The notes under the pieces are model-generated. The model did not search any database. It saw only the letters and a list, made by a program, of their open reading frames with translations, and had not been told where the DNA came from. Of a DNA stretch of 64,000 bases, positions 34,001-44,842 are shown in pieces; the stretch's first letter is position 1, and each line of letters begins with the position of its first letter. The DNA lies in NCBI RefSeq assembly GCF_021869535.1, contig NW_026262659.1:10478001-10542000 (forward strand), read 5' to 3'. A program made the position numbers and the translations under genes. This DNA is from Mytilus californianus. Taxonomy: Eukaryota; Mollusca; Bivalvia; Mytilida; Mytilidae.

Positions 34001-36179
34001 TGAGCCTATCCTAAGTGAGGGATCTAGTTAAAACTTGTTTCCTTTTCATGAGCCTGTCCTAAGTGAGGGATCTAGTTAAAACTTGTTTCCTTTTCATGAG
34101 CCTGTCCTTAGTGAGGGATCTAGTTAAAACTTGTTTCCTTTTCATGTGCTGTCCTAAGTGAAGGATCTAGTTAAAACTTGTTTCCTTTTCATGTGCCTGT
34201 GCTAAGTGAGGGATCTAGTTAAAACTTGTTTCCTTTTCATGAGCCTGTCCTAAGTGAGGGATCTAGTGAAAACTTGTTTCCTTTTCAATAGCCTGCCCTA
34301 AGTGAGGGATCTAGTTAAAACTTGTTTCCTTTTCATGTGCTGTCCTAAGTGAAGGATCTAATTAAAACTTGTTTCCTTTGCATGTGCCTGTCCTAAGTGA
34401 GGGATCTAGTCAGTGATCGTCTTATATCATGTCTAAATGTTTATCTTTTGTTAATTTGGAAAATTCATCAATCAAATGATTCCTTGGTATTTTTCATTTT
34501 TTTTGGTAAATAAAATCTATTACAGGAAAGTTGAACAGGACTATAGATATAGAGAGGATGACATACTCCCTTGACCAATTACAGCCAGGCTGATTTGGAC
34601 TATAAGGCACCAACCATGGTCATTTTATTTGATGAATTTTCAATTTTCATTTCTTTCTCATGTTTACAGGAAGGATGATTGGGGGACCCTCTACAAAGCC
34701 TAAGATATTTATTTATCTGCAATTTCTACATTTTTCCTTTCATCCTACTGCCTAATATTTGTTTATATCATGGACAGGACTTGATACTTGAAAATATTAG
34801 GCAATGACGTCATGTATCAGTGCAGCAACATTGTGTGTTCATATTCATCTGCGTCTATTTATCAGAGAAAGGCACGCGACTTCATTCATACAACCGAACA
34901 ACTATCACAAGGTTTGGTACGTGTAAAATTAGTTTTACTAATTGATTAATTTTAGTTCTTAACCAAAAACACATATTGTTAAAACAAATTGCCGATAAAA
35001 AGAATAATGGCATTTTATTTTTTGATACTGACTTCATCAGCTCGAATATCAGCTCGCCCTTGCAGGCTCCCTTGATATTCTTGCTGATAAAGTCAGTATC
35101 AAAAACAAAAATGCCAAGATTCTATATATGTACAATGTACTTATTATTGATAATTGATTGGGTCATGTACAAGACAGCAATGATGCTACATAAATTCCCA
35201 TATGGCCTTGTGGAAGATCTGAGACTGAAACTGGCAAAGGTAAACTGCTTATATACTATATGAACAGTCCTATATAAAAGTTCTCTTCTTTCCTGTCAGC
35301 AAAAAAGTGCAATCCAACCACAGCCTGCTTCATGACCTTTTTCAACTGAAAAATACCATGAAGACTGAGGCAGGCTAGTTATATACCGGTATATTTTATA
35401 GTTTTACATTTGTCATTTCAGGGCCATTTATAGCTTACTTTATATGCGGTTTGTGTTTTGCTCATTGTTGAAGGTCATACAATGACCTATAGTTTACTTC
35501 TACATCTTTTGGTCTCTGGTGGAGAGTTGTCTCATTGGCAATCATACCACATCTTCTAACCTTTATAGTTAGGTAAACTGCAAAACTGTATGGAGGGTCC
35601 CTTATTTGCATCACTCTCACCATAGCTAGAAGTTATTTTTAATTTTGGTTGATTTAACTTAAAAATCCTGTAAAGAGGTTGGCTATTCATAAAATGTGAC
35701 ATACATGTACTTGTGTGTTGGATACTTTAAACATGGAAGATTTCTGTAATTTTGTGTTCACCTTAGATTTATATAAGTGAATTGTTTTTAAGATTGCAGA
35801 ATATTGATTTGAAGTACAAATTTATCATTGATGTGTAAATTTGACACTGCTTGAAAAGTTGATTCAGAGAAATCGCATAAATAACAACCCGCAAAAATAT
35901 CCACATGTACATAAGATTTATAGGGGTTGGAGAGCAGTCCTTTATGCCACATTTGATTGATTCAATATGTAGTTGTCACATGGAATACTTCTGTAATACT
36001 TTTGGAAAACAAAAAATATTTGTCTCTTTTCAGCATTTCTTGGAATGAGTTCAGAAAACAGTTACTTTTATGCAGCATTTGTTGCCATAGGAACCGTACA
36101 TATAATTCTAGGACTGTTTGTTTACAGAGCATTCACAGAAGATTCTGAAGCTAGACGGACTCCTTATAAAGAAGACTAG
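28017..36179 (+). CDS. VMA21: Vacuolar ATPase assembly integral membrane protein VMA21
   Basis: ER-resident chaperone that assembles the V0 sector of the V-ATPase. Exons: 28017-28039 (predicted), 33129-33244, 36034-36179, giving 94 residues (human is 101). Two membrane segments are visible, about residues 22-41 (MVVFSLAMITLPIFLYFISK) and 58-77, with the family-typical FEAFLGMSSENSYFYAA loop between them. The protein ends KED, reminiscent of the yeast KKED retrieval signal but with a single lysine. Exon 1 is inferred: 'gacaATGG' is a good start context, the seven codons plus AG end at a 'gtatcc' donor, and the split codon joins in frame to the A before ATG at 33130. Intron phases (2 and 1) agree with my memory of human VMA21. 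If exon 1 is wrong, translation could begin at 33130. Intron 1 holds a duplicated 452-bp element and a family I repeat. Confidence 0.88.
28323..28774. repeat. 452-bp repeat with 20-bp inverted ends, copy 1 (VMA21 intron 1)
   Basis: Ends GGCCACAGACCACAATTAA and TTAATTGTGGTCTTGGGCC, inverted with two mismatches. It is almost identical to 30071-30521; the one difference I saw is 'cgtggacaac' here against 'cgtgtacaac'. The 82-residue ORF inside is identical in both copies and has no recognisable domain. Confidence 0.85.
28775..30070. other. Sequence between the two 452-bp repeats
   Basis: About 1.3 kb, AT-rich, with no ORF showing transposase, integrase or reverse-transcriptase features. It may be the interior of a composite element carrying the two repeats as direct terminal repeats, or ordinary intron. 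Confidence 0.4.
30071..30521. repeat. 452-bp repeat, copy 2 (VMA21 intron 1)
   Basis: Direct repeat of 28323-28774, same orientation, nearly identical, starting one base in. 'ctct' precedes the left copy and follows the right copy, a possible 4-bp target duplication of the whole 28323-30521 unit. A 4-bp match is weak evidence. Confidence 0.85.
31197..32672 (+). mobile_element. Hairpin-bounded repeat, family I, copy 1 (VMA21 intron 1)
   Basis: 5' end 'tttttagctcacctggctca' is a decayed hairpin. The body consists of monomers with 'agttattgcccttgaatgac', 'aaaactgtaatag' and 'atgatcagc'. AGGTGAGC (32634-32641) is the exact reverse complement of GCTCACCT (31202-31209). The hairpin AGGCT-ttttag-AGCCT (32647-32662) follows. 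Related monomers without ends lie at 33390-33860 and 44300-44420. Confidence 0.7.
32880..32965 (-). mobile_element. Retroposon fragment
   Basis: 'gtgtcaaagagacaacaact' and 'aaacagccgaaggccaccaa' are inverted relative to the fragment near 26285-26340. Short and non-coding. Confidence 0.4.
33390..33860 (+). repeat. Family I monomer fragments in VMA21 intron 2
   Basis: Words such as 'aggagttattgcccctgaaa' and 'aaatgatcagcatgaag' match the body of the family I element at 31197-32672, same orientation. No end hairpins are present. Confidence 0.5.
33931..34408 (+). repeat. 48-bp minisatellite, about 10 copies, in VMA21 intron 2
   Basis: Unit 'gttaaaacttgtttcctttt', 'catgagcctg', 'tcctaagtgagggatcta'. 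Two near-identical variant units ('catgtgctgtcctaagtgaa') suggest a block duplication inside the array. Confidence 0.92.
34749..34813. repeat. Perfect 12-bp inverted repeat abutting a TGACGTCA site
   Basis: TGCCTAATATTT (34749-34760) and AAATATTAGGCA (34792-34803) are exact complements around a 31-base loop. TGACGTCA, a CRE/ATF-type palindrome, follows at 34805-34812. It is intronic, and whether either has a role is unknown. Confidence 0.5.
35008..35116. mobile_element. Foldback element, 33-bp arms
   Basis: 'tggcattttattttttgata' onward (35008-35040) is the near-perfect reverse complement of 35084-35116, which ends 'caaaaatgcca'. The right half recurs alone at about 47268-47312. The ORF over this element is an artefact. 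Confidence 0.65.
35417..35556 (+). mobile_element. Retroposon 3' end fragment (VMA21 intron 2)
   Basis: Carries 'tttgctcattgttgaaggtc', 'ggtctctggtggagagttgt' and 'ggcaatcataccacatcttc', as at 11590-11742 and 56484-56640. Confidence 0.5.
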
Positions 36180-36948
36180 TTCTTTCATAAAAAAAATACT
36201 TTTAAGGAAAAGGCCTTTAAAAAATCTTCCTAGATTCTCATCCATTATTTATTTCAACAATTAGGACTGGAAGATTAAGGGCAATTTTTTATTTTATTTT
36301 TGCTGTTTTTGTGAAAACTCCTAGGAAACTAAAAAAATATAGCGGGGAAAAAAAAAATCTGCTCTGAAAAAATCAGGGTAGAATGGATTATAATCTAGGA
36401 ATATTTTTATTGCTGTAATGACTGGTCCAGTTGTATTCAGGCCTTGGGAATATTTTATTGAAGGATAGATGTATAATATTACAGGGGGGTAACATCGAGT
36501 TGTATATGAGTATATGCAAAGTTTGGTTTTTGTATAGGAAAATACCTGTTTTTTTGTAACAAAACAAAAAGAAATAGTATAGGCAGTACAAATTCTAAAT
36601 TATACAATGTATTATTTCTTCCTATTTAGTACAAAAATTGTAATGAATTAAATATATGTTATAACTTTTGTTCAAGTTCAAAATGTTTATCTTTATTGGT
36701 GTAAAACTTTGAGTTGATTGGTTTTAAAAACCAAAAACATCATAACCTGAATGTGTGTACAATGTGGTTCATTTGATATAAATTATCATGTACATGAACA
36801 TATACATTTTTCAAACTATCATATATGAATGTCATTATTTTAAATTAAAAACAATGTTAAGTGAATTTGTTACTTTAATTGATTTTTATAATAGATAGAT
36901 AATGAATTTGGATAAGACTTTCTCTGTAGCTATGTACTAGTTTATGAG

Positions 36949-36954
36949 AATAAA
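36949..36954 (+). promoter_or_regulatory. Candidate polyadenylation signal of VMA21
   Basis: AATAAA about 770 bases after the stop codon, followed by ATTCATTCATTC and a T-run. The intervening 3' UTR is AT-rich and free of recognised repeats. Confidence 0.4.
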
Positions 36955-37024
36955 ATCATTCATTCATTCATTTTTTTTAAAATTATTTTAGATATATATA
37001 TAAGTGCTGTATGTGGATGAAGTA

Positions 37025-37172
37025 ATGTAAATTCAGAAATTATCACACTCTGATATCCTATACATATACCTGTATGCAGATTTGTGTGAAATTACGATAA
37101 TTAATCACATTTTTTCCTTTCTTCAAAAATCGCTATAGTAAATGCATCACAATAATTTCTGAATTTACAGTA
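37025..37172. mobile_element. MITE, second member of the family at 1-200
   Basis: 'tgtaaattcagaaattat' at the left is inverted as 'ataatttctgaatttaca' at 37153-37169. The 148-bp palindromic element has an AT-rich interior and no ORF. Confidence 0.65.
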
Positions 37173-38290
37173 AACAGGTTTGAATTTTATAATGTAATTT
37201 TGTGAGGAAAACAAATACGGTACTTGAAATGTAAGACATTCAATTATGATTGTAAGAAATAACTGATTATATTATGAACCTTGAACCTCTTGAACAAATG
37301 TTTCTCTCAATAAATTTGCAATATGCATCAGTGCCAGATTTTTACTTGTTTTAGATAATTTTAGTGGATGGGCAAATTCAATTATTTTTATTTTTTCAAT
37401 TTTTTTCTGCATCAATTAAGAAACAAACTGTTTATAGGAAGACATCAAAAGGTTTCTTTGAAATATCTAAAATAATAAGTACATGTAAATAAATTAAATA
37501 TAGATGGGTTTAGAATTTAGCAACATTTTTTTCATTATGACTAAACGAGAGACACATACAACACTCATGACAGACTAGGAAAATAGTTTATTATTTATAA
37601 CAATTGTTTTAAAGATTTAAAGGATTCTGTCATTTTTGCAAGATATTGTTTGTAGAATGAGAGAGTTGGAATACTGTGTAGATTTTATTAGTGTGCTAGT
37701 TGAAATGTAGAGGAGATAAGATAATCAAGAATGTCTCAAAAGGTTTACTAGTATGTATTTGTATATGTATTAACCATTTTTATAAATACATGTATGTCAA
37801 TGAAAGAAAAATTATGTGTTCATCCCATCAGAATTAGTTTTCTTGCATCTGCTGCCATCAAAAGAAATTCGTTTTCTGTTATCTGTTGAACTGATGACTA
37901 TATATTAGATATTCAGGAGGATTTTTATGCAAAAACATTTACTTTCAATAAAAGATAACATATTTATTTTTCAAGACATTTCTGCATGAACATTTTAATT
38001 TTTCATGCACAACTATTTTCTACATTTTTGGGTGAGGATAGTAACCTTTTTAAGCTGCATTTAGAAAGATTATCTATGTATGTCAGTTACAATTTTTACC
38101 TACCTGGTAATTCATTTTCAAAATCCTCCTGCCATTACCATAATTTACCAATTTCCAGCTTTACATCATTTCCCTCCAAATTTCCATTTGTAAAGAAGAG
38201 TTGATTAAATCTAAAATAAGGTGATTAATGTGCAATTTTATCACTGACCAATGTTCAAAAAGGTATTAAAAGTTTTCATTCAACTATTTT
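37173..38290. other. No feature seen
   Basis: AT-rich intergenic sequence downstream of VMA21. No gene or classified repeat is recognised. Confidence 0.35.
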
Positions 38291-38733
38291 TATGCCCCCG
38301 CCATAGCGGAGGGGGGCATTAAGTTTTACCCTTGTCCGTCTGTACGTATGTACGTCCCAAAATTGGTTTCCATTCTCTAACTTTAGCTTGCCTCAACCGA
38401 ACGTTATGAAACTTATACAAAATGCTTATTACCACAAAACACAGATCAAGTTTGAAATTTGGTGGCGTCACTTTTACCGTTCTAGAGTTATGCCCCTTTA
38501 CAAATAGAAAAATTGCTAAAATATTCGTTTCTGTTCTCTTACTTTAGTTTGCCTCAACCAAATGTTATGAAACTTATGCACAATGATAATTACCACAAAA
38601 CACAGATCAAGTTCGAATTTTGGTGGGGTAACTTTTTTTAAGTAGCGTCACTTTTACATTTCTTGAGTTATGTCTCTTTATAACGTAATATGCAAGCGGG
38701 GGCATCATCTGTGTCCCATGGACACATTCCCCA
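38291..38733 (+). mobile_element. Hairpin-bounded repeat, family D, copy 2 (complete)
   Basis: 5' hairpin ATGCCCCCGCC at 38292 pairs with GGAGGGGGGCAT ending 38319. 'ccgtctgtacgtatgtacgt' follows, then two monomers ('cacagatcaagtt'). GCGGGGGCAT (38696-38705) is the exact reverse complement of 38292-38301. The hairpin TGTGTCC-cat-GGACACA (38710-38726) follows. Confidence 0.8.
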
Positions 38734-38784
38734 TTAATTAATTTGATTTGGAGTTGTTTATCTGTTATTTGCAAAACATTCTTG

Positions 38785-38850
38785 GTGGTCTTGTGGAAGC
38801 AATCTGACTCCAGTGTAGGAGGTCATGGGGTTGATGGGGTTAAAACATCA
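38785..38850 (+). mobile_element. tRNA-headed SINE fragment
   Basis: 'tggtggtcttgtggaagcaa' resembles an A-box region, and 'gaggtcatggggttgatgg' a degenerate B-box. The same head occurs at 63590-63650. Confidence 0.35.
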
Positions 38851-38874
38851 ATTCTAGCAGAGTAATGTTTGAAA

Positions 38875-39610
38875 ATGAGAAGCAAAAGATAACAAACAGA
38901 CATTCAAACTCATAAGTCGAAAATAAACTGACAACGCCATGGCTAAAAAATTAAAAGACAAACAACAATACACAAAACCTTACATAGAAAACTAAAGACT
39001 GCACAACACAACCCCACCAAAAACTGGGGTGATCTCAAGTGCTCAGGAAGGGTAAGCAGATCCTGCTCCACATGCGGCACCCGTCTTGTTGCTCATGTTA
39101 GTACAAAGTTTTTACAAACCCGGTGATAAGTCTAATTTAGTAGGTCACATTCAGGGAAAAGGGGACAGGATTGTAGTTACGACACTTGGAACATATCCGT
39201 TGTCATCTGAGAAACAGATATTCCATAACGGTCAACCAACTCGTGATGTCGTCCTTAAAATTTACGAAGGGACGATTTCAACTTCACCAGTTGGAACTCT
39301 TAGTTTAAAAGCTTCTTGTGAGCAGCAACCCTCTATCAAGGAAATCATGATAGAAAATGTAAGCCCTGGAATATCGAATCAACTGGAAGATATATACTGC
39401 TTATGCAGGCGCTGCTAGAATGTTGGTACTTAGAAAAGGAAAGTTCACAATTGAGAAGCTGAAATCATCTCTTTTGTCGTAAAGTTTTGTTTTCAACAGA
39501 CTCTCTTTGTCAATTTCTAGATGTAAGTCAAGACTTGAAAATTGGCATTTTCTGCTTGTCTGAAGGTGTAACACTATTAATTCAGGCCCGCTCAGAAAGC
39601 ACATACCAGA
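38875..39610 (-). pseudogene. Reverse-transcriptase C-terminal fragment with 3' tail
   Basis: On the - strand, 39604-39401 reads an open segment with DLHLEIDKESLLKTKLYDKR, then NFPFLSTNILAAP. Further conceptual frames down to about 39110 have the flavour of the C-terminal region of a reverse-transcriptase-like ORF that I recall as common in bivalves. It is broken by stops and shifts. The tail (about 38880-39000) matches 25235-25385 and 53480-53640. The + strand ORF here is its shadow. The element class is not certain. Confidence 0.55.
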
Positions 39611-40230
39611 AAGTAGTATATATTTGACACAAAATAGTTCCTACGCATGGGTGTAACTTTCAAAAATATGTAGAATATTTTGGTATCAAATGAAAGCTGA
39701 ATGACTGGTGATCATTGTAGAACACTTCTTGAATAATAAAAAAAATCAGGAAAATATAAAAGGAGGGTACATTTTGCCTGTTTGCCAGATCTGAAGTACC
39801 TGTTTTAACATACGAGGTTCCGGGAACTAGTTATCTCTTATATGCAATTAAAGGTATGTTGATTTTTTCAGTACAAGACACCATAAGGTGATGCTTTGAC
39901 ATGCAATGATTGTCATTTTAATTGAACTTAAGACAAAGGAGCTGTGCCTGCTTGAAATTGAGGAATTTAACATAGAAAGCAATGGGGCCATGAATTAGTA
40001 TGTCTTGATAAACTGATGTGTCTTCCTGTGGAATGTAACATTGTGAACTAGTGCATCAAAACAATAATCAAATGTGTCAGTCTAGTACAAATCACAGGTG
40101 TGAATATGTTCTTGTAATTATTATGTATGTAATATTTGCCACTGGATGTACAACAACCATACATTCAAATGCAAGGACAAAAAGATTGTACAATAAGAAA
40201 GAGAGAAGTGTGATACGATTTTATGTGATT
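39611..40230. other. No gene; possible SINE tail fragment near 40015-40062
   Basis: 'tgtcttcctgtggaatgtaa' resembles 'tgtcttcctgtgaactgtta' in the SINE at 43855-44125. The rest is unassigned. Confidence 0.35.
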
Positions 40231-40285
40231 TTTTATACGACCGCAAAAATTGAAAATTTTTTGGTCGTATATTGGTATGACGTTG

Positions 40286-40326
<41 letters not shown>

Positions 40327-41137
40327 TGGCGTCGTCCGAAGACACATTGGTTTTCGCACTCTAACTTTAGTTTAAGTGAATGGATCTCCATGAAATTTTA
40401 CCATAAGGTTCAATACCACAATAGAAAGGTTGGGATTGATTTTGGGGGTTATGGTACCAACAGTTAAGGAATTAGGGGCCAAAAAGGGGCCAAAAATAAG
40501 CATTTTTGTAACTTCCAGACAATAACTTGTGTGTAAGTGTATGGATCTCTCTGACATTGTACCACAAGGTTCCATATCACAAAGGGAAGGCTGTAATTGA
40601 TTTTGGGGGTAATTGCCTCAAAATTTTAGGAATTAGGGGCCAAAAAAGGGGCAAAAAACAAGCATTTTTCTAGTTTCATGACAATAACTTGTGTGTAAGT
40701 GTTTGGATATTTCTGAAATTGTACTACAAGGTTCCATATCACAAAGGGAAAGCTGGAATTGAGTTCGGGGGTAATAGCCTGAAAGGTTTAGGAATTGGGG
40801 GCCAAAAAGGGGCCAAAAATAAGCATTTTTCTAGTTTCAAGACAATAACTTGTGTTCAAGTGTATGGATCTCTCTGAAATTGTACTGCAAGGTACCATAC
40901 CACAAAGGGAAGGCTGGGATTGAGTTTGGGGGTGATGAATCATAAGGGGGTTCAAAAAATTTGGGGGGGGGGATTTTTTTTTTTTCTTTTTTTTTCTTTT
41001 TTTCCTTTTTTTTTTCTTTTAAAATTTTCCATTTTAAGTTGGTTATTTCTGATTAATATTTAAAAGCAAATAATAATGATATGGTAGGAGATACACACCA
41101 AACAGGATGTATAAATTATTATATAATAAGTATTGTG

Positions 41138-41350
41138 CAATAGCAAGAAATTTTCAATTGCACAGTATTGCACAATTGCAAGAAATCTTCAATTGCACAG
41201 TATTGCGCAATAGCAAGAAATCTTCAATTGCACAGTATTGCGCAATAGCAAGAAATATCCAATAGCACAATATTGCGCAATAGCAAGAAATTGTCAATTG
41301 TACAGTATTGCACAATAGCAAGAAATATTCAATTTCACAGTATTGTGCAA
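41138..41350 (+). repeat. 35-bp minisatellite inside family B copy 3, about 6 copies
   Basis: Unit 'caagaaatcttcaattgcac' plus 'agtattgcgcaatag'. Most units contain the palindrome ATTGCGCAAT. A single remnant ('aagaagaaatcttcaattgc') lies in copy 2 at about 19543-19562, so the seed belongs to the family and was amplified here. Confidence 0.85.
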
Positions 41351-41418
41351 AAGAAGATACTTCGTATAAATTGCTTATTTCTTGATCAATTTCAATGGGG
41401 TTTTATTCTTGAATTCTT

Positions 41419-42910
41419 GGGGTTCTTTAATATGCTGAATCTAACCGTGTATTAAGTTTTTGGATTTTGGGCCCCGTTTTTAAATTGGTCCACATTGAGG
41501 TCCAAAGGGTCCAAAATTTAACTTTGTTTGATTTCATCAAAAATTGAATTATTGGGGTTCTTTGATATGCCGAATCTAACCGTGTATTTAGATTCTTAAT
41601 TTTTGGTTCCGTTTTCAAATTGGTCTACATTAAGGTCAAAAGGATCCAAAATTAAACTTAGTTTGATTTTAACAAAAATTGAATTTTTAGGGTTCTTTGA
41701 TATGCTGAATCTAAACATGTATTTAGATTTTTGATTATGGGCCCAGTTTTCAAGTTGGTCCAAATCGGGGTCCAAAATTAATCTTTGTTTGATTTCAACA
41801 AAAATTGAATATATGGGGTTCTTTGATAGGCTGAATCTAACCATGTATTTAGATTTTTGATTTTTGGGCCCCGTTATCAACTTTGTCCACATTGAGGTCA
41901 AAAGGGTCCAAAATTAAACTTTGTTTGATTTCATCAAAAATGGAATTCTTGGGGTTCTTTGATATGCTGAATCTAACCATGTATTTAGATTTTTTATTTG
42001 TGGACCCGCTATCAAATTGGTTCATATTGAGGTCAAAAGGGTCCAAAATTAAACTTTGTTTGATTTCATCAAAAATTGAATTATTGGGGTTCTTTGATAT
42101 GCCAAATCTAACCGTGTATTTAGATTTTTAATTTTGGGTCCCGTTTTTAAATTGGTCTACATTAAGGTCCAAAGGGTCCAAAATTTAACTTAGTTTGATT
42201 TTAACAAAAATTGAATTCTTGGGGTTCTTTGATATGCTGAATCTAAACATGTGTTTAGATTTTTGATTATGGGCCCAGTTTTCAAGTTGGTCCAAGTTGG
42301 GGTCCAAAATTAAACTTTGTTTGATTTCAACAAAAATTGAATATATGGGGTTCTTTGATATGCTGAATCTAAACATGTATTTAGATTTTAGATTTTTGGC
42401 CCAGTTTTCAAGTTGGTCCAAATTGGGGTCCAAAATTAAACTTTGTTTGATTTCAACAAAAATTGAATATATGGGGTTCTTTGATATGCTGAATCTTACC
42501 ATGTATGTAGATTTTTTATTTGTGGGCCCGCTATCAAATTGGTTCATATTGAGGTCAAAAGGGTCCAAAATTAAACTTTGTTTGATTTCATCAAAAATTG
42601 AATTATTGAGGTTCTTTGATATTCCAAATCTAACCGTGTTTTTAGATATTTAATTTTGGGTCCCGTTTTTTAAATTGGTCTACATTAAGGTCCAAAGGGT
42701 CCAAAATTAAACTTAGTTTGATTTTAACAAAAATTGAATTCTTGGGGTACTTTGATATGCTGAATCTAAACATGTGTTTAGATTTTTGATTATGGGACCA
42801 GTTTTCAAGTTTGTCCAAGTTGGGGTCCAAAATTAAACTTTGTTTGATTTCAACAAAAATTGAATATATGGGGTTCTTTGATATGCTGAATCTAACCATG
42901 TATTTGGATT
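41419..42910 (+). repeat. Satellite array inside family B copy 3, 135/126-bp monomers
   Basis: 'ggggttctttgatatgctga' recurs, allowing variants, at about 41419, 41554, 41689, 41815, 41951, 42086, 42221, 42347, 42473, 42608, 42743 and 42869. Spacings run 135, 135, 126, 136, 135, 135, 126, 126, 135, 135, 126, so a trimer of about 396 bp is the higher-order unit. The overlapping ORFs on both strands here are repeat artefacts. Confidence 0.88.
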
Positions 42911-43854
42911 TGGACATTGGACCATAATAGGTAAATTAAAAAAATTGAAGTTCTTAGACCACATTCTTTCTGTGTCAGAAACCTATGCTGTGTCAAATAT
43001 TTAATCACAATCCAAATTCAGAGCTGTATCAAGCTTAAATGTTGTGTCCATACTTGCCCCAACTGTTCAGGGTTCGACCTCTGCGGTCGTATCAAGCTGC
43101 GCCCAGCGAAGCATTTTATTCACAATTATGAAATCATTTGTAGACTTTACCACACCCCCTCCACCCCCCCCCCCCCTTTATAAATGAAGAGTTGTTGTGC
43201 ATTTTGTAATTAGACATTCCTTTATTTGAAGTAAACAATGTTGGTTTTGGACTAGACAAATGAATTCATTTCAGTACAATGGAATCACAAAGAATATCAT
43301 ATATACTTGTCAAGTCAAACATTCTAGGTATATATTTGCAGATAGAATTAAGTAAACGAGTGTATATAATGTGACAAAAATGGCTTAACAGGATAATCAG
43401 AAGCAGAGGGTTGTCTACACGGACGAACAGGAAATATATTAGCCGTTTCATAGTGATCAAAAATTGGAAATAAATTGCTTGCCCGTTGCTTTTTTACACA
43501 TTTGAACGAAACATGGGGAATAACGAGCTTCAAGCACGAAAACACATGCAATAAACATTGCAAACATGTTGCAAAAAAACAATAAAAAACTTTACCACCC
43601 TCAAAGAAGATATGAGTTACAGTTCAATGGATAGAATTTCAGCATACCGGTAACAGAAGAACAAATTTACAGAACCTGAACTAAGAAAAGGACATCTTTC
43701 CAAATTGCATTTACAGAATAAGTGCAAATTTTGGCAACGAAATTTAATCTACGACGAATCATTGTTCTCTCAAATGACGTTTTGACTAACCAGAACCTCG
43801 AAAATAGTTATGTTCCCTTTGCATTTCTGACTGAATTTTCCCCTTTTCCTGCCT

Positions 43855-44125
43855 AGAAAGTCCCGTGCTAGCGTGCTCGCCTTGATATATCAAAGTCGTG
43901 GGTTCCATCCAGCACCGGTTCAAACCAAATGATTGCAAATTGGTATTTGCTTCTTCTCCGCTAAGCACTAGGCATTTACAGGAACATATATATTATATTG
44001 TTAGATATACTGTTCCCAGGCATTTAGGAGTAAGATCAAAGACTGGTCGGCTCGGAGTCAGAATAATGATACCTGATAGGGTGAATATGTCTTCCTGTGA
44101 ACTGTTACCTTGTTGACTAGCATAG
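43855..44125 (+). mobile_element. tRNA-derived SINE
   Basis: The head 'ctagcgtgctcgccttgata' followed by 'gtgggttccatccagcac' looks like A- and B-box regions of a tRNA-like pol III promoter. The body carries 'gtaagatcaaagactggtcg' and 'ctcggagtcagaataatg'. The tail has 'tgtcttcctgtgaactgtta'. The motif 'gtaagatcaaagactg' recurs at about 63717, also downstream of a tRNA-like head. The head is too degenerate to be a functional tRNA. Confidence 0.55.
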
Positions 44126-44842
44126 GTTAGAATATCGTTGAAAAAAAACCGGCTAAGCATGTCAGTCAGCCTTTGATCTGAAAAAAATAGAAATAGAAAC
44201 TAAAACATAGTGCAATGAACACAACAACTCTATATATTTCCTATTGTTTTTAACTATATTGGATCTTGGAACAGTATATCTAGTCAATATATATGTTCCT
44301 GATTGGATAGATAGCAAAAAGGGATCCATAATGTTATTGCCCTTGAATGACGATTTTTACCCTTTTTCTGTTTTCGGTGAACATTATAGAAGATAGAAAG
44401 ATATTTAAAACAGGAAATATCAGCTATAAATTATCAACAATAAAGGCTTGATCTGCACCTGTACACACATGTATGCTTTTAACAATTAGATTTCACATGG
44501 TACATGTATCCCATTTACAGCCAACCACAGAGACAAAAGCTGGTATGCAGCTTAATTGACAAATAATTGGACCAAGTTATTTCCCAAATATAAATTTTTT
44601 CCTGGTCATATACTTCTAGAAAGTTATCAAAATTAGTAGTTTAATTATTGCTTTGTCATTTTTACAAATTTCATGGATCCAAACTCAACTCTTAGAGGAC
44701 TCGGGACACTTGAGTCATACGTTTAAAAAACAAATTTAAAGTCTAGTTAATGTTTACTTCAAACCGCTTTTTACATCGCTTTTTGACCGTGAGGGCATCC
44801 GGTGTATTGTTGCCACAGACATTTCTGCCCACGTGACTTTCG
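44126..44842. other. No gene; family I monomer fragment near 44330-44420
   Basis: 'gttattgcccttgaatgacg' and 'gaacattatagaagatagaa' match family I monomers, + orientation. The rest is unassigned AT-rich sequence. Confidence 0.4.

Larger units (their letters stand above)
40231..43118 (+). mobile_element. Hairpin-bounded repeat, family B, copy 3, expanded to 2.9 kb
   Basis: 5' hairpin ATACGACC (40235-40242) pairs with GGTCGTAT (40263-40270). A long (CGT)n tract (about 40286-40326) follows, then four to five monomers of about 150-165 bp, a G-run and T-run (40963-41010), two extra tandem arrays (41138-41350 and 41419-42910), and the shared 3' body (42955 onward). TGCGGTCGTA (43082-43091) is the exact reverse complement of 40236-40245. 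Then GCTG-cgcc-CAGC and 'gcattttatt'. ORFs rich in D, V or R come from the microsatellite. Confidence 0.8.

Noticed and set aside
39086..39418. A 110-residue + strand ORF as a gene
   Set aside because: It is the shadow of a decayed reverse-transcriptase fragment on the - strand, and the related region at 53.7-54.1 kb is broken in this frame.
40121..40467. ORFs with runs of aspartate, valine or arginine
   Set aside because: Produced by the (CGT)n tract at the head of family B copy 3 read in different frames.
41427..42917. Several 60-127 residue ORFs with shared peptides on both strands
   Set aside because: They follow the 135/126-bp satellite and recur with it; a coding family would not be open on both strands with the same period.
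43855..43930. A functional tRNA gene
   Set aside because: A- and B-box words are present but degenerate and no cloverleaf with an anticodon stem could be built. The flanking body fits a SINE.
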